A stretch of DNA of 64,000 bases. It comes from Youxingia wuxianensis (GTDB lineage Bacteria > Bacillota > Clostridia > Oscillospirales > Ruminococcaceae). The stretch covers positions 302,437-366,436 of the forward strand of contig NZ_JACRTD010000003.1 of the NCBI RefSeq assembly GCF_014385085.1, given 5' to 3'. Numbering within the stretch: the stretch's first letter is position 1; every line of letters begins with the position of its first letter. Shown here one piece after another: positions 18,295-26,962 of this stretch. The translations under genes and the position numbers were made by a program. Under the pieces are notes generated by a model. That model did no database searches. It was not told the DNA's origin and saw nothing but the letters and a program-made list of their open reading frames with translations.

Positions 18295-19551
18295 ATGAAA
18301 AGAATCTTGGCAATTGTTCTGGCAATGGTACTCGCTCTTGGTCTGATGGCAGGCTGCGGCGATTCCTCGAACGGCAATGACGCCAGCGCTCCGGCTGCTG
18401 ACAACGGCGCCTCTGCCAGCGACGCTCCGGCAGATGATGGTGCTGCTTCCAGTGACAAAGTAATTAAAATCGGCGTATTTGAGCCGATCACTGGTGAAAA
18501 CGGCGGCGGCGGTTTCCAGGAAGTACTGGGTGTGCGCTATGCTAACCAGGTCGTTCCTACCGTGGATATCGGCGGGGAGACCTACTCCATTGAACTGGTG
18601 GAAGTAGACAACAAATCGGATAAAACAGAAGCCGTTACAGCTGCGCAGAGCTTGATGAGCAGCGGCGTTGCCGTAGTTCTTGGTTCCTATGGCTCCGGCG
18701 TATCCATCGCTGCCGGCGAAATTTTTGCAGAAAACCAGATACCGGCGATTGGCTGTTCCTGCACCAACCCGCAGGTAACTTTGGGGAATGATTTCTATTT
18801 CCGCGTTTGCTTCCTGGATCCTTTCCAGGGAACAGTAATGGCGAACTATGCTTCTCAGGAAGGCGCTACAAAAGCGGCTGTTATTACTCAGCTGGGAGAC
18901 GACTACTCCTCTGGCTTGGGCAACTTCTTCCTGAAAGCCTTTAAAGAACTGGGCGGTGAAATTGTTGCGGAAGAACAGTTCCAGACCAACCAGACCGACT
19001 TTAAAGCGATTTTGACCAATATTAAAGCTGCGGAACCTGACGTAATCTTTGCGCCTTCTTCTATTGCTACTGCTCCTTTGCTGATCAAACAGGCCCGTGA
19101 ACTTGGAATCACCGCGAAGATCATGGCTGGCGATACTTGGGAGAATGCTACCATTATTGAAAATGCGGGCGAGGATGCGGAAGGTATTGTAATCTCTACT
19201 TTCTTTGATGAAAATGACTCCGCAAATACCACTGCGGCTGATTTTGTTAAAGGCTTCAAGGAATTTCTTAACGCTACCCCGGATTATCTGAGCAAAAACG
19301 GCGGCGACGGCGTTGCTGCGGTATCTGCTTTGGGTTATGACGCTTACATGGCTGCGATCGAAGCGATCAAAGCTGCTGATTCTACTGACCCTGTAGCGAT
19401 TCGTGATGCGCTGAAAACGGTTGAGCTCAATGGCGTAACTGGTTCGATTACCTTTGATGAAAATGGCGATGCCAACAAAGATATGGCCTTCATTAAAACT
19501 GTAGAAGGCGGCGAATTTAAATTCTTAAAAACAGTTACCATTAGCGAATAA
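18295..19551 (+). CDS. livK: Branched-chain amino-acid-type ABC substrate-binding lipoprotein
   Basis: The 418-residue protein has a lipoprotein signal with lipobox LMAGC (Cys21) and a low-complexity Ala/Ser/Asp linker. The type-I periplasmic-binding fold (Peripla_BP_6) follows: VIKIGVFEPITGENGG, VEVDNKSDKTEAVTAAQSL, and LGYDAYMAAIEAIKAADS near the end. It captures leucine, isoleucine, valine or a related amino acid outside the membrane for the four genes downstream. GGAGG lies nine bases before the ATG. Substrate range in this family is broad, so the exact ligand is not certain. Confidence 0.93.
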   Translation: MKRILAIVLAMVLALGLMAGCGDSSNGNDASAPAADNGASASDAPADDGAASSDKVIKIGVFEPITGENGGGGFQEVLGVRYANQVVPTVDIGGETYSIELVEVDNKSDKTEAVTAAQSLMSSGVAVVLGSYGSGVSIAAGEIFAENQIPAIGCSCTNPQVTLGNDFYFRVCFLDPFQGTVMANYASQEGATKAAVITQLGDDYSSGLGNFFLKAFKELGGEIVAEEQFQTNQTDFKAILTNIKAAEPDVIFAPSSIATAPLLIKQARELGITAKIMAGDTWENATIIENAGEDAEGIVISTFFDENDSANTTAADFVKGFKEFLNATPDYLSKNGGDGVAAVSALGYDAYMAAIEAIKAADSTDPVAIRDALKTVELNGVTGSITFDENGDANKDMAFIKTVEGGEFKFLKTVTISE

Positions 19552-19577
19552 TTTGATTTAACCCAGCATTAAAAAGG

Positions 19578-19612
19578 GCGGGGGGCAGCTCGCTCCCCGC
19601 TTTCTTATTATT
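19578..19612 (+). terminator. Attenuating terminator between livK and livH
   Basis: GCGGGG at 19578-19583 and CCCCGC at 19595-19600 enclose a short loop and are followed by a T-rich run. It probably reduces transcription into the permease genes relative to the binding protein. Confidence 0.7.
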
Positions 19613-19642
19613 TTTACAAACCTTTTTTACCGGGGGGTACTT

Positions 19643-20524
19643 ATGAGCTTTACTACTTTTATACAGCACTGTCTGACGGGAATATCTCTGGGCGGCGCAT
19701 ATGCCTTAATTGCGGTTGGCTATACCATGGTATATGGTATTTTGCGCCTTATTAACTTTGCTCATGGGGATATTTTTATGATGGCAGGCTATTTTATGAT
19801 TTTTGCGATGGTGAGCTTGCCTTGGGCCGTCGCTATTCCGGTTGTAATTATTGCAACTGTCATATTAGGCGTAGCGATTGAACGGGTGGCTTATAAACCG
19901 CTGCGAACCGCCCCGCGTATGTCTATTATGATCTCTGCCATTGGTGTATCTTATCTTTTACAAAACTTGGCTACTTATCTGTTTACTGCGCTCCCAAAAG
20001 CGTATCCTACCATTCCATTACTCAAGAAAATTTTCCAGATCGGTGATATTTCCGCTTCTCTGGTTACTTTTATTACCCCGGTTTTAACAATTGCGTTGGT
20101 TATTGGACTTGTAATGATGATTAACCATACAAAAATTGGCATGGCGATGCGCGCGGTTTCCAAAGATTTTGAAACTTCTCAGTTGATGGGGATAAAAATT
20201 AATACGGTTATCAGTATGACATTTATCATCGGTTCCGCGTTGGCGGCGGTCGGCTCCATTTTATATTTTACCGATCGTATGTCGGTCACTCCGTTTTCCG
20301 GTACTCTGCCGGGACTAAAATGCTTTGTTGCAGCGGTATTGGGCGGAATTGGCAGCATTCCTGGAGCGGTAGTAGGCGGTTTCATTATTGGTATTTGTGA
20401 AACTGCTTTGGTTGCTTTGGGGTATTCTACTTTTTCGGATGCTTTTACGTTTGTTCTTTTGATCATAATGCTTTTGTTTAAACCGACAGGACTGTTTGGC
20501 GAGAAAATTATCGACAAGGTGTGA
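19643..20524 (+). CDS. livH: Branched-chain amino-acid ABC permease
   Basis: This 293-residue membrane protein has about eight hydrophobic segments and LivH markers: GISLGGAYALIAVGYTMVYG at the start, LRLINFAHGDIFMMAGYF, and AAVLGGIGSIPGAVVGGFIIG near the end. It forms the translocation path with LivM. The stop overlaps the LivM start by four bases. GGGGGG precedes the ATG by five bases. Confidence 0.95.
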   Translation: MSFTTFIQHCLTGISLGGAYALIAVGYTMVYGILRLINFAHGDIFMMAGYFMIFAMVSLPWAVAIPVVIIATVILGVAIERVAYKPLRTAPRMSIMISAIGVSYLLQNLATYLFTALPKAYPTIPLLKKIFQIGDISASLVTFITPVLTIALVIGLVMMINHTKIGMAMRAVSKDFETSQLMGIKINTVISMTFIIGSALAAVGSILYFTDRMSVTPFSGTLPGLKCFVAAVLGGIGSIPGAVVGGFIIGICETALVALGYSTFSDAFTFVLLIIMLLFKPTGLFGEKIIDKV

Positions 20525-21654
20525 TAAATATGAAAAAATCAGTAAAATGGATTTTAAATGTAGTAATGATCGCCCTTGTCGTATTGTTGTTGATCTTTTT
20601 AGAGAATAATAAAAGCGATCAAGGGATGCTTATTTCTGTGTTGCAAAAGGGCGCTATTTTAGCTATTGTTGCGGTCGCCATGAACCTGCTTAACGGCTTT
20701 ACTGGGTTATTTTCTTTGGGCCAAGCCGGTTTTATGGCAATCGGCGCGTATACTACGGCAATTTTTTTAATCCCAGTAGCGGCGGTAGACGGCGTATATT
20801 ATATGAATGGGATCAATCCAGGAATCAAGGCGTTTAAAGAAGTGATCGAAACGGCGCCGTCCTGGCTGCAGGCTTGTTATCCTTATCTCGCTTTAATTGT
20901 TGGCGGGGTATTTGCAGCGTTGTTTGCGGCTTTGATTGGAATTCCAGTTCTTCGTTTGAAAAGCGACTATCTGGCTATTGCCACACTAGGTTTTTCTGAA
21001 ATTATCCGGGCGCTTCTTTCCAGCCCGCAGTTTGATACTATTACCAATGGTTCATACGGTCTGAATAAAATCCCGGGTTTTTCCAACTTATTAATTCCTT
21101 TTATTATTGCAGGCGTATGTATTCTTTTGATGATTTTGTTGATCCACAGCACCTATGGCCGGGCGTTTAAAGCTATCCGTGAGGACGAAATCGCAGCGGA
21201 AGCCATGGGGATTAACCTGTTTAAGCATAAAGAGATGTCTTTTGTTATCAGTTCCTTTTTTACAGGCGTTGCTGGTGGGATGTTAGCTATGTTTATGCGC
21301 TCCATTGAGGCAAAAACTTTCAGTATCGCGCTGACGTATGATATTCTGCTGATTATTGTTATCGGTGGAATCGGAAGTGTTACCGGCAGTGTGCTGGGTG
21401 CGTTTCTGGTTACTGCCAGCAAAGAATGGTGGCTTCGATTCTTTGATCAGCCTCAGACAATTTTTGGCTGGGAAGTTCCGCTATTTCGAACAGGGTTTCG
21501 TATGGTGATCTTTTCTATCCTTTTGATGGTGGTTGTTTTGTTTTATCGCAGAGGGCTGATGGGCACCAATGAATTTAGCTGGGATGGTATTTGGAACTTT
21601 ATTAAAAAGCCATTTACCAAAAAGAAAACTGCGAAAGGCGGGGCTGCACAATGA
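20521..21654 (+). CDS. livM: Branched-chain amino-acid ABC permease
   Basis: The 377-residue permease shows LivM features: [41 protein letters not shown], and the EAA-like [21 protein letters not shown] charged lysine-rich C-terminal tail follows the last membrane segment. It overlaps livH at its start and livG at its stop (ATGA), showing tight translational coupling. It is slightly longer than many LivM proteins because of an external loop at about residues 85-115. Confidence 0.95.
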   Translation: MINMKKSVKWILNVVMIALVVLLLIFLENNKSDQGMLISVLQKGAILAIVAVAMNLLNGFTGLFSLGQAGFMAIGAYTTAIFLIPVAAVDGVYYMNGINPGIKAFKEVIETAPSWLQACYPYLALIVGGVFAALFAALIGIPVLRLKSDYLAIATLGFSEIIRALLSSPQFDTITNGSYGLNKIPGFSNLLIPFIIAGVCILLMILLIHSTYGRAFKAIREDEIAAEAMGINLFKHKEMSFVISSFFTGVAGGMLAMFMRSIEAKTFSIALTYDILLIIVIGGIGSVTGSVLGAFLVTASKEWWLRFFDQPQTIFGWEVPLFRTGFRMVIFSILLMVVVLFYRRGLMGTNEFSWDGIWNFIKKPFTKKKTAKGGAAQ

Positions 21655-22493
21655 GTGAAAATGTTCTTCGATTAGAAAATGTCACCATGCAGTTCGGCGG
21701 CGTGGTTGCGGTAAATGATCTGTCCCTTGAGGTAAACAAAGGGGAAATTGTAGCTCTGATCGGCCCTAACGGTGCAGGCAAAACAACAGCGTTTAATGTT
21801 ATTACAGGTGTTTATGCCCCCACCAATGGAGCGGTGTATTTTAATAATGAGCAAATTATTTCTAATCATCCCCAGGGAAATATGAAGAAGCTATATAAAG
21901 GGGAAAACTTAGGAAAATTTCCACATGTAATGATAAAAACCCCAGACCAAATTACACATTTAGGGGTGGCAAGAACTTTTCAGAATATCCGGTTGTTCCG
22001 TGAGCTCTCGGTATTTGAAAACGTTCTGATTGCCAAACATATGCGTCAGAGCGCCAATGTATTTTCCGCGACTTTCCGTTTGAATTATAAAGAAGAAAAA
22101 CAGATGAGGGAAGAGACGCAGGAATTTATAAAAATCCTTGGCCTTGAACAAGTAAAGAATGACAAAGCCGGAAGTCTGCCTTATGGCCAGCAGCGTCATC
22201 TGGAGATTGCCCGCGCTTTGGCAACCCAGCCTAGTCTGCTGTTATTGGATGAGCCGGCGGCGGGAATGAATCCTCAAGAAACCCAAGAGTTGACTGCTTT
22301 TATCCGCAGAATAAAAGATGAATATAATCTGACGGTATTTATGATCGAACATCACATGGATCTAGTCATGGAAATTTCGGACAGAATCTATGTGTTGGAT
22401 TTTGGTCAGACAATCGCCAGCGGTGTACCGGATGAAATTCAAAATAACCCTCGTGTAATTGAGGCGTACTTGGGGGTGCAGCAGGATGCTTAA
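21651..22493 (+). CDS. livG: Branched-chain amino-acid ABC ATP-binding protein
   Basis: The 280-residue ATPase has Walker [13 protein letters not shown] (residues 38-49), Walker [13 protein letters not shown], and a signature region [15 protein letters not shown]. It carries the extended insert between Walker A and the Q-loop that marks LivG. The C-terminal IEAYLG motif is also characteristic. It drives transport with LivF at the inner face of the membrane. Confidence 0.96.
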   Translation: MSENVLRLENVTMQFGGVVAVNDLSLEVNKGEIVALIGPNGAGKTTAFNVITGVYAPTNGAVYFNNEQIISNHPQGNMKKLYKGENLGKFPHVMIKTPDQITHLGVARTFQNIRLFRELSVFENVLIAKHMRQSANVFSATFRLNYKEEKQMREETQEFIKILGLEQVKNDKAGSLPYGQQRHLEIARALATQPSLLLLDEPAAGMNPQETQELTAFIRRIKDEYNLTVFMIEHHMDLVMEISDRIYVLDFGQTIASGVPDEIQNNPRVIEAYLGVQQDA

Positions 22494-23196
22494 AATTAAA
22501 GATTTACGAGTTTCTTACGGCGGTATTGAGGCTGTAAAGGGAATTAGCTTAACTGTTCCCGAAGGAAGTATTGTCACGCTGATTGGGGCAAACGGCGCAG
22601 GAAAAAGTACGACGCTTCGTTCTATCTGCGGGTTGGAAAAACCGCAATCAGGGGAGATTAGTTATTTTGGCGAAAATATTGCCGGACAGCCTACAGATGT
22701 GATTGTATCCAAAGGCATCACTCTGGTTCCTGAAGGCAGAAGGGTGTTTCCTGATTTGACGGTATATGAAAACCTAAAAATTGGCGCGTATTTACGCAAG
22801 GATGCAGAAATCGCCAAGGATGTGGATTGGGTTTATGATTTATTCCCGCGTTTGAAGGAACGTTCCTGGCAGATGGCAGGGACGCTGTCAGGCGGGGAGC
22901 AGCAGATGCTTGCGGTTGGCCGTGCGCTTATGAGCAGGCCGAAACTGATGATGATGGATGAGCCCTCTTTGGGCCTGGCCCCACTGATTGTTCAGGGTAT
23001 TTTTGATATTATTAAGGAGATCCACAAGCAGGGAGTTACTATCCTTCTTATTGAACAGAACGCCAATCTTGCTCTTCGTGCGGCAGATTATGGCTATGTA
23101 TTGGAAACTGGAAATATTACCATGGAAGGTACGGGCAGCGAACTGTTAAATGATGAGCGGGTTAAGGCCGCTTACCTTGGAAAAAAGAAGAAATAA
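22486..23196 (+). CDS. livF: Branched-chain amino-acid ABC ATP-binding protein
   Basis: The 236-residue ATPase has Walker A GANGAGKSTTLR, signature LSGGEQQMLAVGRALM, Walker B LMMMDEPSLGLAP and the KAAYLGKKKK end typical of LivF. The ATG at 22486 overlaps the end of livG by eight bases; an upstream in-frame start would extend into livG and lacks support. With it the transporter set is complete. Confidence 0.96.
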   Translation: MLKIKDLRVSYGGIEAVKGISLTVPEGSIVTLIGANGAGKSTTLRSICGLEKPQSGEISYFGENIAGQPTDVIVSKGITLVPEGRRVFPDLTVYENLKIGAYLRKDAEIAKDVDWVYDLFPRLKERSWQMAGTLSGGEQQMLAVGRALMSRPKLMMMDEPSLGLAPLIVQGIFDIIKEIHKQGVTILLIEQNANLALRAADYGYVLETGNITMEGTGSELLNDERVKAAYLGKKKK

Positions 23197-23203
23197 TAAA
23201 AAC

Positions 23204-23232
23204 GAGGTTCCGTTTTATGGGGCCTCTTTTTA
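23204..23232 (+). terminator. Terminator of the liv operon
   Basis: GAGGTTCC and GGGGCCTC form an eight-pair stem (two U-G pairs in RNA) with a seven-base loop, followed by T5. Confidence 0.75.
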
Positions 23233-23315
23233 TTCTATTGAAAATCTATCAAAATCCCCTTGATTTTCCCAGTAACTTATGATAAAATAATTAAGCTGTC
23301 CTTAGGACAGATCTT

Positions 23316-23392
23316 CCGGATATGGCGCAGTTTGGTAGCGCGCTACCTTGGGGTGGTAGAGGCCGTGGGTTCAAGTCCCGCTATTCGGACCA
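23316..23392 (+). tRNA. tRNA-Pro (anticodon GGG), CCA encoded
   Basis: The acceptor arms CCGGATA and TATTCGG pair over seven positions (one G-T), followed by discriminator A and an encoded CCA. The D arm has GCGC/GCGC, the anticodon stem is CTACC/GGTAG around the loop TTGGGGT, giving anticodon GGG at 34-36, and the T arm is GTGGG-TTCAAGT-CCCGC. All parts have normal sizes. It reads Pro codons CCC/CCU. Confidence 0.95.
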
Positions 23393-23425
23393 AGGGTAAG
23401 TCCTTATAGGACTTACCCTTTTTTG
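23393..23425 (+). terminator. Terminator of the tRNA-Pro transcript
   Basis: AAGGGTAAGTCC and GGACTTACCCTT form a 12-bp stem with loop TTATA, followed by T6. It begins directly after the encoded CCA. Confidence 0.9.
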
Positions 23426-23449
23426 TTTTACGCGCCTTTAACAGAAAAG

Positions 23450-23580
23450 TCCCAATTCTATTATATGTTCCAAATCCTTGTGCTCCAAGGGATGTTAGTA
23501 CTATAGGAATACAAAAGAGAATTGGGAAAAAGAAAATAAATTGAAAGCAACTGAAGTTGGGTATATAATATACTCAACTT
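23450..23580. repeat. Non-coding stretch with two inverted repeats
   Basis: The 296-base gap 23426-23721 holds no gene I can support. TCCCAATTCT (23450-23459) is repeated inverted as AGAATTGGGA (23518-23527), and AAGTTGGGTATA/TATACTCAACTT forms an almost perfect palindrome at 23553-23580. The sequence is AT-rich, unlike its neighbours. These may be traces of an insertion next to the tRNA gene. Confidence 0.4.
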
Positions 23581-23721
23581 ATATAATTGTTTAATTGTAG
23601 AAACCTACTGTGTTTGTGATGATTCTCCTTGCCTTAATATAGCATTGCATCCTCTTTGTGCCTCGGTAGCTTTTTTGTATCATTTCCATAGAATATAGCA
23701 ACTAGAGAAGGTGAAGAATTA

Positions 23722-24018
23722 TTGAAAAGGCTATTCCTGTTCATTGGTACTATCTCTCCAATGGTTACTCTTTACGACGAAACCCCAACGTATTATTCGG
23801 CTTTAGATATCGCGCAAAAATATAACAATTTCAAAACAATACCGATAAGTTCTGCTTTATCAAGGCTTAGGATTTCTAGGAACGATAAAGAGGTTTACAC
23901 GAAAGAACACAGTGAGTTTTATTATTACAAGTCAGATTATGAAACGAGCCTTGGGAAAAAACGTTACCATCTGATAAAGGGTTGCAAGTATTCTCAACAA
24001 ATGCTACTATATTATTAA
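23722..24018 (+). CDS. Hypothetical protein, 98 residues
   Basis: I do not recognise this protein. It is basic, tyrosine-rich and has no membrane segment or signal peptide. The middle part, from ALDIAQKYNNF to SALSRLRISRNDK, could form a small helical, possibly DNA-binding unit, but this is weak. The start is TTG with GAAGGTGA about eight bases before it. It sits in the AT-rich islet after tRNA-Pro, 57 bases before another orphan gene, so both may have arrived together. Confidence 0.45.
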   Translation: MKRLFLFIGTISPMVTLYDETPTYYSALDIAQKYNNFKTIPISSALSRLRISRNDKEVYTKEHSEFYYYKSDYETSLGKKRYHLIKGCKYSQQMLLYY

Positions 24019-24075
24019 TTATTTGTACTTCAGATATTTTCATCTAAGATTTAATTTAATATTGAGGATATCATT

Positions 24076-24864
24076 ATGTATTATAGACTCGATCAGTATC
24101 CAATCGCTGAAACGTATAGGGCTATTTCTGATGTGGAAAATCCTTTATTAGATAAATTGGAATTTGCTTTTAATGAAATTTCCCATTCTGAAAATCCAGA
24201 GTGGCCTATTGAATTATGTTTAAATAGTCTTATTCTGCCATATAAACATCTAAGCTTAGACAAAGAATATGATATTTTTTGCTATGTCGCTAAAGAATAT
24301 CATGGATCATTAGGAACTGTCGCAGCAATAAAACGTGGTGATATCCATAACGCAAAGTGTAAAAACAAATACTTTTTACCTATAATAGAATTGCCCCAAA
24401 ACGCAATAGATCCAATGGAAGCTATTTTCTGTGATGGAACGCCAGAAGGATATTTGGAAGTAGTGCTTTTTGCAAAATTGATTTTTGGTTTTCCTATGAG
24501 TTTCAATATTTATAGTGATCAAACCAGCATTCTTTTTTCACGACCAGATAGTTTAATAGATGAATGGGATTTACTAATTGATGTTAATGATTGGGTTCCA
24601 AAAGTAAAGGACTCTTTACTTTATCTTTATATGTATGAATATGAACATGGAATGGAAGCATCAAATGGGAGAAGCAGAATTTCTCTCAGATGCTATAGTT
24701 TCACAGATGCGTTGTGGCTACGACATGCCATAACAGAAAAATCTAGATATCCATCACAATTGTTAGATAAGAATAGATATCAAAACGGTAAGCATTGCTG
24801 TGCCTTTAATATTACGTCTATTGATATAGCAGAACAACAGGATCGACGAAAAAATGGTTCATGA
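24076..24864 (+). CDS. Hypothetical protein, 262 residues
   Basis: I do not recognise this family. The product is acidic, has no signal peptide or membrane segment, and is rich in aromatic residues; it includes FCDGTPEGYLEVVLFAKLIF and a DEWDLLIDVNDWVP segment. It ends in a basic DRRKNGS tail. The ATG has GAGGATATC just before it. Codon use and base composition are more AT-rich than in surrounding genes. The downstream 128 bases show a short open remnant (about 22 codons ending at 24965) but no complete gene. Confidence 0.5.
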   Translation: MYYRLDQYPIAETYRAISDVENPLLDKLEFAFNEISHSENPEWPIELCLNSLILPYKHLSLDKEYDIFCYVAKEYHGSLGTVAAIKRGDIHNAKCKNKYFLPIIELPQNAIDPMEAIFCDGTPEGYLEVVLFAKLIFGFPMSFNIYSDQTSILFSRPDSLIDEWDLLIDVNDWVPKVKDSLLYLYMYEYEHGMEASNGRSRISLRCYSFTDALWLRHAITEKSRYPSQLLDKNRYQNGKHCCAFNITSIDIAEQQDRRKNGS

Positions 24865-24961
24865 AAAGCAAACAGAAGAGAAATAGTAGGTAGAGACAGC
24901 AGCACTATTAATTGTGTCCGAGATCAGGGCAGATTTGAAAAAGTTTAATGCTGTGCTTAAA

Positions 24962-24988
24962 TAAAAAACCGCCCGGTTAGGGCGGTGA
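24962..24988 (-). terminator. Terminator of the HMA-like gene
   Basis: On the minus strand CCGCCC and GGGCGG pair across a short loop and are followed by T6, just after the stop codon of the 24993-25232 gene. Confidence 0.8.
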
Positions 24989-24992
24989 GGCG

Positions 24993-25232
24993 TTATTGTG
25001 TCAGAATGTTACTGGCATCTGCGGCGATTTGATACCCCAACTTGTTTAAACGGTTCTCTATCTTATCGTAGGTGACTCTGGCACTATTATAGTTCACCGA
25101 TATCAGATGGGTTTTCGGATCGGCGCTAATCGTACAAATACCATGCAGTCCATGGAGATTTTGTTTGATCTGAGACAGGTCATACTTTCCTTTAATGTTT
25201 TCCACAATAAAATAAGCATGTTCTTTCGGCAT
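24993..25232 (-). CDS. HMA-fold protein lacking the metal-binding cysteines
   Basis: The 79-residue protein has the length and strand-helix pattern of copper-chaperone-like HMA domains (YFIVENI, LHGLHGICTISADPKTHLISVNYN, IENRLNKLGYQI). The usual MxCxxC motif in the first loop is absent: the loop reads KGKYDLS. The single cysteine lies elsewhere. It may therefore be a protein-interaction or regulatory module rather than a metal carrier. Its ATG has GAGGTGA six bases upstream, and it has its own terminator. It lies 94 bases downstream of the KamA-like gene on the same strand. Confidence 0.6.
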   Translation of the reverse strand: MPKEHAYFIVENIKGKYDLSQIKQNLHGLHGICTISADPKTHLISVNYNSARVTYDKIENRLNKLGYQIAADASNILTQ

Positions 25233-25326
25233 AATATCACCTCAGATTTAGATTACCCAAACTAAAATTAGAAATGTAAAATCTCCTGTTAGCAAAAACA
25301 GGAGATTTTATTTTTTATAGCCGCGC

Positions 25327-26448
25327 CTAGCAAATTTTTTTGTTTTTATCAAAATCATCGTCCAGCCAACACTGGCCTTCTTTCAGCGGCAAAATAAATA
25401 TACGGCTGTTATTTTTGACTTTTTTTGCTTGATGATATTTGAAGAGCATCCTATTATCTGGAAGCCTCCCTAATATCTCAATTTTTCCTGTTTTATGGGA
25501 CATTGCGTATTTTACACATTTGCCTTGTCCATTTTGTCTATTTTTTGCGGCCTCTATAATTTCATAACCTTTTTCCAATGGGACCTGGAATTGTCCTTTC
25601 ACGCCGGTAACTGGCCGGCACTGAAAGATATAATAGGGGACGACGCCACATTGGGTAAGTCCTTTTAATAAATTGCCCAGTACCGAAGGATCGTCGTTAA
25701 TTCCTTTTAGAAGAACCGTTTGATTTTTAATAACAATACCGATTTCTTGTAAACATTTAATCGCTTTTAGCGATTGAGGAGTCAGTTCTTTTGGATGATT
25801 AAACTGGGTAACTACATAAATCTGTTTTTGAGTACAAGCGTCCTTTAGAATAGAAAGCAGTTCAAAATCATCATAAATCCGTGCAGGAAGCACTACCGGG
25901 CTTCTTGTCCCAAAACGGATAAAATCCAAATGGTCGATGGGGCACAAAGCATCCAAATATTTTTTTATAGTGGCATTGTCGTTTAAAAATGCGTCTCCTC
26001 CGGAAATTAGTACATTATTAATCTCCTTATGATTTTTGATATACTCAAGGATTTTTTCAAAATACGTAGCAATCTCCTGATCACTCAGACCTACCAGTCG
26101 TTTCCGAAAGCAGTGCCGGCAGTACATTGCGCACTGACTGGTAGATAAAACCATCGCAGTTTGGGAATACTTGTGTTGCATTCCAGTAATTACCGTATTG
26201 TCGCTTTCCCCACTGGTATCAAATGTGCCTCCTATATCTGTTTCTTGAACAGAGGGGATACACATTTTACGAATAGGGTCTTCTGGGTCCTGAAAATCAA
26301 TAAGGGAAAGATAATACTGAGGAATAGACATAGGATATCGTTTGAGTATTTCCTCCATTTTCGATACTTCTTCAGGACGCATCTTTATCAGCTGTTGTAA
26401 CTGTTTAGCTTCAGTTACATTTTCCAATAGGTGTACATTCCAACTCAT
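25327..26448 (-). CDS. KamA-family radical SAM aminomutase-like protein
   Basis: The 373-residue protein has the radical SAM cluster motif C106-x3-C110-x2-C113 (SQCAMYCRHCFRKR), the SISGGD-like motif LISGGDAFL, FIRFGTRSPVVLP and TQFNHPKELT, all as in lysine 2,3-aminomutase. A lysine in SHKTGK could bind PLP. By my alignment, the two aspartates that hold the lysine side-chain amine in the clostridial enzyme are replaced (Arg in FQCRPVTG, Met in KYAMSHK), so the substrate is probably not lysine. The ATG at 26448 lies nine bases after AAAGGA; a start at 26457 adds three residues. Glutamate 2,3-aminomutase and EF-P-lysine modification are alternatives. Confidence 0.8.
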   Translation of the reverse strand: MSWNVHLLENVTEAKQLQQLIKMRPEEVSKMEEILKRYPMSIPQYYLSLIDFQDPEDPIRKMCIPSVQETDIGGTFDTSGESDNTVITGMQHKYSQTAMVLSTSQCAMYCRHCFRKRLVGLSDQEIATYFEKILEYIKNHKEINNVLISGGDAFLNDNATIKKYLDALCPIDHLDFIRFGTRSPVVLPARIYDDFELLSILKDACTQKQIYVVTQFNHPKELTPQSLKAIKCLQEIGIVIKNQTVLLKGINDDPSVLGNLLKGLTQCGVVPYYIFQCRPVTGVKGQFQVPLEKGYEIIEAAKNRQNGQGKCVKYAMSHKTGKIEILGRLPDNRMLFKYHQAKKVKNNSRIFILPLKEGQCWLDDDFDKNKKIC

Positions 26449-26760
26449 AAGAATCATCCTTTCTCAATTACTTATTAATCTAAGTATATCAAAAAATTGT
26501 CTACCTTCTGTTACCAAACTATGAATACTGCACTATGATGCAAGAGTAACAGGCCTGTTCACATTTGTATGATAGGCGTAAGTTATAAATAAAGTATACT
26601 GCAAGTGTTGCTATAAAATGTTGAATTGATGAACAAATTTTTTGAAACGGAAAAAATCAAAGAAAATTTCCGTTATCCGTAGAATATCTACGAAAAAATA
26701 AATGATTTTCAATAAAATCCCGGTATTTCACCGAATTTAAGAAAAAACAGGCTAAAATCC

Positions 26761-26788
26761 TTGACAAATTTTATCTTTATGATATATT
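26761..26788 (+). promoter_or_regulatory. Promoter of the pot operon
   Basis: A perfect TTGACA (26761-26766) is followed after 16 bases by TATATT (26783-26788). Transcription should begin near 26795, leaving a leader of about 168 bases before potA. The gap upstream of this (26449-26760) is AT-rich and shows only a possible extended -10 (TGATATACT on the minus strand) for the KamA-like gene. Confidence 0.7.
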
Positions 26789-26794
26789 GATTAT

Positions 26795-26962
26795 TGCAGT
26801 TTTTGCATCTGCAATACAAATCGATGACAATTTACCGCCTAAGAACGGGCGGAAACGGTGTCAACGTTTCCGTTACGATTAGAAAAAACCTTTTGCGGTT
26901 AGCGGTAAGAAATCATCGGGGGTCGTAAAGACGATCTAAAATCCGCAAAGGGGGATGCATGA
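26795..26962 (+). promoter_or_regulatory. Structured 5' leader of potABCD, possible riboswitch or translational control element
   Basis: Several helices can be drawn: CGATGA/TCATCG (26822-26827 with 26913-26918), TTACCGC/GCGGTAA (26832-26838 with 26902-26908), and CGGAAACG/CGTTTCCG in between. Most striking, CCTTTTGCGG (26889-26898) can pair over ten positions with CCGCAAAGGG (26943-26952), which contains the potA ribosome-binding site. I recognise no known riboswitch class. A 34-codon reading frame (ATG 26824 to TAA 26928, seven arginines) lies inside but has no visible ribosome-binding site. Confidence 0.55.

Noticed and set aside
24880..24965. Short open stretch ending IRADLKKFNAVLK after the 262-residue orphan
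   Set aside because: Only about 22 codons from the previous in-frame stop; could be a gene remnant but nothing identifies it.
26795..26962. Assignment of the potABCD leader to guanidine (ykkC), purine, THF or SAM riboswitches
   Set aside because: None of the conserved core sequences of these classes is present.
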